From NCBI GenBank assembly GCA_019873645.1, contig JAIOAX010000028.1:1-64000 (forward strand): 64,000 nt of DNA. The letters are read 5' to 3'. The notes beneath the pieces were generated by a model. The model made no database searches. It was not told where the DNA came from and worked only from the letters and a program-made list of their open reading frames with translations. Positions 57,744-64,000 of the stretch are shown here, piece by piece (the first letter of the stretch is position 1; each line of letters begins with the position of its first letter). The position numbers and the translations under genes were made by a program. This DNA is from Chloroflexota bacterium. GTDB lineage: Bacteria > Chloroflexota > Anaerolineae > B4-G1 > SLSP01.

Positions 57744-59426
57744 ATGGGATGCGATAAATACACCATCGGCATAGATTATGGCACCGAATCCGGGCGCGCC
57801 GTTCTGGTCAACGTGCGCACCGGAGAGGAACTTGCCACTGCCGTCCATCCCTACCGCGACGGGGTAATAGATACCCATCTGCCCGGCAGCGATAAGCCGC
57901 TGCCTTCCGACTTTGCTTTACAAAATCCGCAGGATTACCTTGAGGTGCTGCGTGAGACCGTCCCGGCCGTGTTGCGCGAGAGCGGCGTCGCGCCGGAAAA
58001 TGTCATCGGCCTCGGCACCGATTTCACCGCCTGCACCATGCTGCCGGTTGATAAAGCCGGTATGCCCCTGTGCATGCATCCCGAATGGCGTCATAATCCT
58101 TATGCATGGGTCAAAATCTGGAAGCACCACGCCGCGCAACCCGAAGCCAACCAACTCAACAAAACGGCGCGGCAGCGCGGCGAGACCTGGCTCAATCTCT
58201 ACGGCGGCAAGATTTCGTCCGAGTGGCTCTTCCCCAAAATTTGGGAGACGTTAAACAAAGCTCCCGAAGTCTACGCCGCTGCGGACCGTTACCTCGAAGC
58301 AGCCGATTGGATCGTTTTGCAGTTGACCGGCGTGGAAAAACGCAACGCCTGCACCGCCGGTTACAAAGCGCTGTGGAATAAGCGCAGCGGCTATCCAAGC
58401 GATGATTTCTTTGCCGCACTCGATCCACGCCTGCGCAACGTTGTGGATAGCAAGCTATCGCGCGACATCTATCCCCTGGGCACACGCGCCGGCAGCTTAA
58501 CCCCGGAAATGGCCGCGCAGACCGGTTTGCGGCCGGGTATTGCGGTGCCGGTAGGCAACGTAGACGCCCACGTCGCCGTGCCGGCCGCCACAGTCGTCAC
58601 GCCGGGGCGGCTGGTAGCGATTATGGGGACCTCGACTTGCCTGATGACGCTTGGCAAGGAAGAACGCATCGTCGAGGGGATGTGTGGTGTTGTCGAAGAT
58701 GGCATCATCCCCGGTTTGTTCGGCTTTGAAGCCGGGCAGTCGTGTGTTGGCGATCATTTCGCCTGGTTTGTGGAACACTGCGTTCCCCCGGCATACCATG
58801 AAGAGGCGCAGCGGCGCGGCATCTCCATCCACCAATGGCTTGAAGAAAAAGCCGCCCGGCAAAAGCCCGGCGAACATGGCCTGCTGGCGCTGGACTGGTG
58901 GAACGGCAATCGTTCAATCCTGGTGGATGTAGACCTGGCAGGGATGTTGCTCGGTGCAACGCTGGCGACCCGCCCCGAAGACATTTACCGCGCCCTCATC
59001 GAAGCGACAGCCTACGGCGCGCGGGTCATCATCGAAGCCTTCACCAGTAGCGGCGTGCCGATCAACGAGATCGTGGCCTGCGGGGGATTGCCGGCGCGCA
59101 ACCGCCTGCTTATGCAGATCTATGCCGATGTGACCGGCCGGGAAATCAAGGTGGCCGGTACTGCACAGGCCGGCGCCCTGGGAGCGGCGATGTTTGCGGC
59201 CGTCGCCGCGGGCGCGGAAGCCGGGGGACATCGCACCATCGTCGAGGCCGCACAGGCCATGGCGCACCTGCAAAATGTAAGCTACAAGCCTATCCCGGCG
59301 CACAAAGCCATCTACGACCAGCTTTACGCCGAGTACGTCAAATTGCACGACTATTTCGGTCGCGGAGCCAACGACGTGATGAAACGGCTCAAATCGCTGC
59401 GCCAGCAGGTTCTGGCCAGTGGGTAA
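57744..59426 (+). CDS. araB: ribulokinase
   Basis: A 560-residue FGGY kinase of the AraB type. [18 protein letters not shown] (first ATP motif), [29 protein letters not shown] and [14 protein letters not shown], then [24 protein letters not shown] near the end fit AraB rather than xylulokinase or rhamnulokinase. It phosphorylates L-ribulose to ribulose 5-phosphate; araA and araD are expected outside the window. The ATG at 57744 is preferred to the in-frame GTG at 57726, as it starts the conserved region. It is followed by the sugar-binding protein. Confidence 0.93.
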   Translation: MGCDKYTIGIDYGTESGRAVLVNVRTGEELATAVHPYRDGVIDTHLPGSDKPLPSDFALQNPQDYLEVLRETVPAVLRESGVAPENVIGLGTDFTACTMLPVDKAGMPLCMHPEWRHNPYAWVKIWKHHAAQPEANQLNKTARQRGETWLNLYGGKISSEWLFPKIWETLNKAPEVYAAADRYLEAADWIVLQLTGVEKRNACTAGYKALWNKRSGYPSDDFFAALDPRLRNVVDSKLSRDIYPLGTRAGSLTPEMAAQTGLRPGIAVPVGNVDAHVAVPAATVVTPGRLVAIMGTSTCLMTLGKEERIVEGMCGVVEDGIIPGLFGFEAGQSCVGDHFAWFVEHCVPPAYHEEAQRRGISIHQWLEEKAARQKPGEHGLLALDWWNGNRSILVDVDLAGMLLGATLATRPEDIYRALIEATAYGARVIIEAFTSSGVPINEIVACGGLPARNRLLMQIYADVTGREIKVAGTAQAGALGAAMFAAVAAGAEAGGHRTIVEAAQAMAHLQNVSYKPIPAHKAIYDQLYAEYVKLHDYFGRGANDVMKRLKSLRQQVLASG

Positions 59427-59439
59427 ACCAGAATGGGCA

Positions 59440-59467
59440 TAGAGGTCTCATCCCGGAGGGGCCTCTA
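59440..59467. other. small hairpin between araB and the sugar-binding protein
   Basis: TAGAGG (59440-59445) and CCTCTA (59462-59467) enclose CCCGGAGGG. There is no T-run, so it is more likely an RNA-stability or processing hairpin than a terminator. Confidence 0.5.
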
Positions 59468-59514
59468 ACCAGAAAGTTTAAGTTTGTTTCACATACAAAT
59501 TCAAGGAGGTTGAC

Positions 59515-60492
59515 ATGAAATCGCGGATTGTGTACATTATGGTCATCTTGAGCATGCTCTTGAGCCTGGCAGCGTGCAGCGGTGGGCAGAAGACGGCGCA
59601 GAAGAAGACCTACACCTATCAAGACATGGTCGTAGGCTTCATCCAGACCGGTTCTGAAGGCGGCTGGCGCGCGGCCAACACGGCTTCCTTCAAGGAGACA
59701 GCCGAAAAGCTGGGGATCAAACTCAAGTTCTATGATGCACAAAACAAGATGGAAAACCAGCTCTCGGCTTTCCGCAACTTCATCGCCGATAAGGAAGTGA
59801 ACGTCATCATCCTCGCGGCGCTGGAGACCACCGGTTGGGAAGACGTGCTCAAGGAAGCGCAAAAGGCAGGCAAGATCGTCGTCCTGGAAGACCGCCGCAT
59901 TGACGCGCCGGAGACGCTGTACGCCACCTACATCGGCTCGGACTTTGCCGAGGAAGGGCGCAAGGCCGCCATCGAGATGTGCAAACTGCTCGAAGGCAGC
60001 GCCAAGAAGAACGTGGTCGAGCTGGTCGGCAACGTAGGTTCTTCTGCTGCCAAAGACCGGGGGCAGGGCTTCCGCGAGAAGATGGGCGAGTGCGGCATCA
60101 CCATCATCAAGAGCCAGACCGCCAACTGGGATGCCACCGAAGGCAAGGCCGTGATGGAAGCCTGGCTGAAGGAAACAACGGACATCCAGGGTGTGTTTGC
60201 GCAGAACGACGAGATGGGGCTGGGCGCCGCGCAGGCCATCAAGGAAGCCGGCCTCGATCCGGGCGATGACATCAAGATCATCACCGTAGACGCCACGGCC
60301 GGTGCGTTCAAGGCCATGATCGCGGGCGACATCAACACCGTCATCGAGTGTAACCCGCTCCTCGCGCCGCAGGTCTACGAGGCCGCTCTGAAGGCGCTCA
60401 ACGGCGAAGAACTGCCCAAGTGGATTCCTTCCCAGGAAGGTGTGTTCTACGCCAAGGACGCCGAGACCATCCTGCCAACACGCAAGTATTAA
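59515..60492 (+). CDS. ABC transporter sugar-binding lipoprotein (YtfQ-like)
   Basis: A 325-residue lipoprotein, lipobox LAAC with cysteine 21, then a periplasmic-binding fold of the ribose/galactofuranose type. GFIQTGSEGGWRAANTASFKETAEKLG and IILAALETTGWEDVLKEAQKAGKIVVLEDRRID are close to YtfQ, which binds furanose sugars. GVFAQNDEMGLGAAQAIKEAGLDPGDDIKIITVDATAGAF follows. With arabinofuranosidase and AraB beside it, L-arabinofuranose or short arabinosides are the likely ligand. A strong AAGGAGG precedes the ATG. Confidence 0.93.
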   Translation: MKSRIVYIMVILSMLLSLAACSGGQKTAQKKTYTYQDMVVGFIQTGSEGGWRAANTASFKETAEKLGIKLKFYDAQNKMENQLSAFRNFIADKEVNVIILAALETTGWEDVLKEAQKAGKIVVLEDRRIDAPETLYATYIGSDFAEEGRKAAIEMCKLLEGSAKKNVVELVGNVGSSAAKDRGQGFREKMGECGITIIKSQTANWDATEGKAVMEAWLKETTDIQGVFAQNDEMGLGAAQAIKEAGLDPGDDIKIITVDATAGAFKAMIAGDINTVIECNPLLAPQVYEAALKALNGEELPKWIPSQEGVFYAKDAETILPTRKY

Positions 60493-60530
60493 TGAAAAGT
60501 CGGTGCCATACAGACCGGGAACTGTAGACC

Positions 60531-60570
60531 GGGGTGAGGAGCGCGTAGGGGCCACGTGCTCCTCATCCCC
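60531..60570 (+). other. strong hairpin after the sugar-binding gene
   Basis: GGGGTGAGGAGC (60531-60542) pairs with GCTCCTCATCCCC (60558-60570) with one bulge. It has no T-run and probably protects the binding-protein mRNA or partly stops transcription, so that the binding protein is made in excess. Confidence 0.65.
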
Positions 60571-60610
60571 ACCGCTCTTATAACCACACACTCAACAGTC
60601 TCTATCAATC

Positions 60611-60637
60611 AGCAGATTTAGCAGATTGAGCAGATAA
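60611..60637. repeat. 9-bp tandem repeat AGCAGATTT
   Basis: AGCAGATTT, AGCAGATTG, AGCAGATAA, AGC lie before the ribosome-binding site of the transporter ATPase gene. The 9-bp unit length matches the ATCCGTTTM repeats. Confidence 0.8.
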
Positions 60638-60656
60638 AGCAAAGAAAGGGGATCCA

Positions 60657-62174
60657 ATGGAAGATTCCGGCTATATCGTAGAGATGCGCGGTATCCGCAA
60701 GGAATTCCCCGGCGTGCAGGCGCTCGCGGATATAGACTTCTTCTTAAAACGCGGGGAAATCCACGCCCTGGTCGGCGAGAACGGCGCCGGCAAATCCACG
60801 TTGATCAAAGTCCTGACCGGCGCAGAACGTCCAGACGCCGGCGTGATCATCCTGGACGGGGAAGAAGTGACCGTAAAATCCCCCCTGCATGCCCAAAAGC
60901 TCGGCATCAGCACAGTGTACCAGGAAATTAACCTCTGCCCCAACCTCACCGTTGCCGAAAATATCCTCATCGGGCGGGAACCCATGCGGCGGGGCAGCAT
61001 CCATTGGAAAGCGATGAATGAGCATGCGCGCCAACTCCTGGAGCGCCTGGATATTTCAATTGACGTGACCCAACTGTTGGGTTCATACTCGGTGGCGATT
61101 CAGCAGATGGTCGCCATCGCCCGCGCGCTGGAGATTGCCTCGGCTAAAGTGTTGATCCTGGATGAGCCGACCTCCAGTCTCGACGTGCATGAAACGGCGC
61201 AGCTCTTCAACGTCATGCGCAAACTGAAGAGCGAAGGCGTCGCCATTATCTTTATCACCCACTTCCTTGATCAGGTTTACGAAATCTCGGACCGCATTAC
61301 CGTCTTGCGCAACGGTCAATGGGTGGGGACTTACGAAACGGCGGAGATTCCCCGCCTGGAACTCATCGCCAAGATGATCGGGCGCAGCCTGACCGAACTG
61401 GACGAAATGTCCAAAATCAAACTCGAAAGCCGGAAAAATATCCGCGGCGAAGTCTTATTGGAGGCGCGCGGCCTGGGGCTTAGCGGCGCCATTGAACCCT
61501 TCGACCTGGACTTGCATGCCGGCGAAGTTGTCGGTTTCGCCGGGCTGCTAGGGTCAGGGCGCACCGAGATCTCCAACCTCCTGTTCGGCATTGACAAGCC
61601 CGACAGCGGCACACTGAAGCTCGAACAGGACACCGTGAAGAAATTTTCACCGCAGGCTTCTATCGGACGCGGCATTGCGTTGTGCCCTGAAGACCGCAAA
61701 GCCGCCGGTATCGTGGATGACCTGACGGTTAGAGAAAACATCATTCTGGCGTTGCAAGCCGGGCGCGGCTGGTTTAAGTACCTCAGCCTGCAGCAGCAAT
61801 ACGAGATGGCCGACCGGTATATCAAACTATTGAACATTGCCACGCCTTCAGCCGATCAGCCGGTCAAAAATTTGAGCGGTGGCAATCAGCAGAAGGTCAT
61901 CCTGGCGCGCTGGCTCGCTACCAACCCCAAATTGTTGATTCTCGACGAACCGACGCGCGGGATTGATGTCGGTGCGAAGGCCGAGATCCAAAAGCTGGTC
62001 CTGTCGCTGGCCGAAGAAGGCAAATCGTGTGTATTCATCTCTTCGGAACTGGAGGAAGTCTTGCGCACCAGTCACCGCATCGTCGTGTTGCGCGACCGCA
62101 AAAAAGTGACCGAATTCGCCGGCGAAGTAGACGAACATACCATCATCGAGGCTATGGCCGGAGGTGAAGCATGA
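60657..62174 (+). CDS. sugar ABC transporter ATPase (two-domain, YtfR/MglA-like)
   Basis: A 505-residue protein with two ATPase domains. The first has Walker A GENGAGKST (40-48), a signature-like LGSYSVAIQQMVAIARAL and Walker B LILDEPTSSLD. In the second the Walker A is degenerate (GLLGSGRTEIS), the signature is LSGGNQQKVILARWL and Walker B LLILDEPTRGID. This asymmetry is normal for CUT2 monosaccharide importers. It powers the import of the pentose bound by the upstream lipoprotein. AAAGGGG precedes the ATG, and its stop overlaps the permease start (ATGA). Confidence 0.95.
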   Translation: MEDSGYIVEMRGIRKEFPGVQALADIDFFLKRGEIHALVGENGAGKSTLIKVLTGAERPDAGVIILDGEEVTVKSPLHAQKLGISTVYQEINLCPNLTVAENILIGREPMRRGSIHWKAMNEHARQLLERLDISIDVTQLLGSYSVAIQQMVAIARALEIASAKVLILDEPTSSLDVHETAQLFNVMRKLKSEGVAIIFITHFLDQVYEISDRITVLRNGQWVGTYETAEIPRLELIAKMIGRSLTELDEMSKIKLESRKNIRGEVLLEARGLGLSGAIEPFDLDLHAGEVVGFAGLLGSGRTEISNLLFGIDKPDSGTLKLEQDTVKKFSPQASIGRGIALCPEDRKAAGIVDDLTVRENIILALQAGRGWFKYLSLQQQYEMADRYIKLLNIATPSADQPVKNLSGGNQQKVILARWLATNPKLLILDEPTRGIDVGAKAEIQKLVLSLAEEGKSCVFISSELEEVLRTSHRIVVLRDRKKVTEFAGEVDEHTIIEAMAGGEA

Positions 62175-63259
62175 ACCGTGCTTTCCCCAAAGGGGCTTTT
62201 TCCTGGCACGCCCTTACCGAAAGTAAACTCTTCTTCCCGTTGCTGGCACTGACTCTCATCCTGCTGGTGGATCTGATCTTTATCCCTGGCTTCTTCAAGT
62301 TGGAGACCAAAGAGGGCCATCTGTACGGCAACCTGGTGGACATCCTGCGTAATGGGTCTACGGTGATGTTGCTGGCAATCGGAATGACCCTGGTCATTGC
62401 CACCGGTGGGGTAGACCTTTCCGTGGGCGCGATCATGGCTATCGCGGCCTCCGTGGCAGCAATTCTGATGAACCCGGTCATCATCGGGGTTAAATTGCCG
62501 CCCGATCTGATGAAATTTATCAACGATCCCAACTTTACCTATGCGCCGCTGTGGGAAGTCATCGTGGTCACGTTGTTTGTGGCCACTATCTGCGGCCTGT
62601 GGAACGGCCTGCTGGTCGCCTATGCCAAAATCCAGCCGATGGTGGCCACGCTGATCCTGATGATCGCCGGACGTGGCATTGCGCAGTTGATTACCAACGG
62701 CGTGCGCATCCAGATTTTCTACGAGCCGTATGCCTTCATCGGCAGCGGGTGGTTGATTTTGCCGTTCTCGCTGTACATTGTCGCGGCGGTGTACGCCATC
62801 GCCTGGTTCTTAACGCGCAAAACGGCCATCGGATTGTTCATCGAATCGGTGGGCGTCAATGCGCGCTCCAGCTTTTTCAGCGGTATTGACGAGAAAAAGA
62901 TCAAGCTCCTGGCCTACACCTTCTGCGGCTTCTGCGCTGGTGTCGCCGGATTGGTCACCAGCTCCAACATCCGCACCTCAGACGCCAACAACATCGGCCT
63001 GAACTACGAGTTGGACGCCATTCTGGCGGTCGTCATCGGCGGTACGTTGATGTCCGGCGGGCGGTTCTCGCTACTGGCAAGCCTGATCGGCGCGCTGGTC
63101 ATCCAGGCCACGACGACTTCAATGTATGCATTCGGCGTGCCGGCCAATGCGGTGCTGGCGATCAAAGGGCTGGTGGTGATCTTTGTGATCCTGCTCTACT
63201 CGGAGCAGATGCGCGGCATTATCCGCCGTCTTACCATGCACAAGAGGAGTCTCTCATGA
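62171..63259 (+). CDS. sugar ABC transporter permease (YtfT-like)
   Basis: A 362-residue membrane protein with about eight to ten helices. The CUT2 permease signatures ATGGVDLSVGAIMAIAA and LVAYAKIQPMVATLILMIAGRGIAQLI are clear; the latter includes the ATPase contact. The ending LDAILAVVIGGTLMSGGRFSLLASLIGALVIQ is typical. It is longer than RbsC at its N-terminus (about 40 residues) and has an insertion near residues 100-115. It overlaps the ATPase gene by four bases and the next permease gene by four. Confidence 0.94.
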   Translation: MNRAFPKGAFSWHALTESKLFFPLLALTLILLVDLIFIPGFFKLETKEGHLYGNLVDILRNGSTVMLLAIGMTLVIATGGVDLSVGAIMAIAASVAAILMNPVIIGVKLPPDLMKFINDPNFTYAPLWEVIVVTLFVATICGLWNGLLVAYAKIQPMVATLILMIAGRGIAQLITNGVRIQIFYEPYAFIGSGWLILPFSLYIVAAVYAIAWFLTRKTAIGLFIESVGVNARSSFFSGIDEKKIKLLAYTFCGFCAGVAGLVTSSNIRTSDANNIGLNYELDAILAVVIGGTLMSGGRFSLLASLIGALVIQATTTSMYAFGVPANAVLAIKGLVVIFVILLYSEQMRGIIRRLTMHKRSLS

Positions 63260-64000
63260 TGGCACGGATAGGCGCCTTTATAGCTCGCAATCGGCGATTT
63301 GTGCCCATGTCGGTCACGGCCATTCTGTCGGTCATCGCTTATGCCCTCGGCGCGATCTTTTATCCGGGGATGCGCGACCCCCAGGTGTTCCTCAACCTTT
63401 TCCGCACCACCCCCTTCTTGTTGATCAGCGCCGTAGGTATGAACCTGGTTATCCTGACCGGCGGGATTGACCTTTCGGTCAGCGGCGTGGTGGCGTTGAC
63501 CACCGTGGCTGCGGCGGCCTTATTGCGACAGGGCTGGAATGCCTGGGTCGTCATGTTGCTGATGTTGGTGATGGGGATGACGCTAGGGGCGATTATGGGG
63601 ATGTTCATCACCTATCTCAAAGTGCAGCCGTTCATCGCCACACTGGCCGGCATGTGGTTCGCGCGCGGATTGTGCTTCTTTATCAGCGATGATGCCATTG
63701 CCATTGATAACCCGATCTATTGTCTGCTGGGAGGGACCAAAATTCTCATTCCCGGTCTGAGCAATCCCCAAACCCAGGAGGGCGCCTTTACCTCAATCCT
63801 GGTGATCGTGGCGTTCCTGGTCTTGGGAGTGGCGACGTATCTGGCCCATTATACGCGCTTCGGTCGCGCTATTTACGCCATCGGCGGCAATGAACAATCG
63901 GCGCGGCTGATGGGGTTGCCGGTAGAGCGGACCAAAGTGGCCGTCTACACGCTCAACGGGTTCTGCTCGGCGCTGGCGGGGATCGTTCTGAGCATTTATG
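63256..64000 (+). CDS. second sugar ABC transporter permease (YjfF-like), 3' end outside window
   Basis: The frame opens with ATGATGGCACGGATAGGC, overlapping the previous stop by four bases, and stays open to the edge of the window (248 codons). AVGMNLVILTGGIDLSVSGVVALTT and TYLKVQPFIATLAGMWFARGLCF are the CUT2 permease signatures; YAIGGNEQSARLMGLPVERTKVAVYTLNGFCSALAG is the cytoplasmic coupling region. Two permease genes after one ATPase is the YtfR-YtfT-YjfF arrangement of E. coli, whose substrate is a furanose sugar. This makes a heterodimeric channel for arabinofuranose the best guess. Confidence 0.92.
   Translation, partial: MMARIGAFIARNRRFVPMSVTAILSVIAYALGAIFYPGMRDPQVFLNLFRTTPFLLISAVGMNLVILTGGIDLSVSGVVALTTVAAAALLRQGWNAWVVMLLMLVMGMTLGAIMGMFITYLKVQPFIATLAGMWFARGLCFFISDDAIAIDNPIYCLLGGTKILIPGLSNPQTQEGAFTSILVIVAFLVLGVATYLAHYTRFGRAIYAIGGNEQSARLMGLPVERTKVAVYTLNGFCSALAGIVLSIY

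Noticed and set aside
59389..60591. 400-residue minus-strand frame opposite the sugar-binding protein
   Set aside because: Shadow frame; the plus strand has a lipobox, a ribosome-binding site and a complete binding-protein fold.

Overview
The window reads as chromosomal DNA of a Chloroflexota bacterium, probably Anaerolineae or Caldilineae. This is inferred from gene content. The best marker is a 1,649-residue membrane protein joining a PMT-like glycosyltransferase to a DUF2298 ('Chlor_Arch_YYY') domain. Other pointers are a bacterial Elp3, a PTPS-related membrane protein, many secreted proteins with Pro/Thr stalks and lamin-tail or DUF11 domains, and a cold-shock/RRM gene pair. I see no rRNA, tRNA, CRISPR, phage or transposase gene.

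Layout. 1-7.5 kb (minus): a truncated AAA-ATPase-like/DUF1703 gene, an ABC exporter with a YesL-like partner, a large secreted membrane protein and an RlmI-like methyltransferase. 7.6-10.5 kb: a C10 (streptopain-type) protease. 10.9-14.8 kb: GH32 fructan hydrolase, EamA transporter, convergent Atg22-like MFS carrier. 14.9-17.7 kb: small protein plus sensor kinase, and a divergent secreted protein. 17.8-23.9 kb (minus): an envelope operon of lipoprotein, two GT2 glycosyltransferases, a clan-A glycosidase and a TPR protein. 24-31 kb: GH3-like surface protein, Ser/Thr kinase divergent from an FHA-winged-helix regulator, PTPS-related membrane protein. 31-37.8 kb: S1 protein, ctpA-smpB, csp-RRM operon, coiled-coil membrane protein, Elp3, methyltransferase. 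37.8-46 kb (minus): GT/DUF2298 fusion, GH57, GlgA. 46-56.4 kb: secreted phospholipase-D/lamin-tail protein, EamA transporter, small anchored protein, GDPD, AAA ATPase, malic enzyme. 54.6-64 kb: an L-arabinose locus with GH127 arabinofuranosidase, divergent LacI regulator with operators, AraB, and a YtfQ/YtfR/YtfT/YjfF-like ABC importer whose last permease leaves the window.

The most unusual feature lies between the genes. At least a dozen families of short 'stuttering' repeats (units of 7, 8, 9, 28 or 31 bp, or single hairpins) fill the spacers. Several are built as a run of units followed by its own reverse complement. Several occur at two or three distant loci. At least four run into a coding sequence and supply its last codons and stop; others supply a start codon or ribosome-binding site. 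One, a 77-78 bp element with near-perfect 15-bp terminal inverted repeats, sits in the same orientation before both large membrane glycosyltransferase-like genes.

Starts were chosen from Shine-Dalgarno position, overlap with neighbours and loss of repeat-encoded N-termini. Several genes have no Shine-Dalgarno but a -10 box 6-8 nt before the ATG, suggesting leaderless mRNAs.
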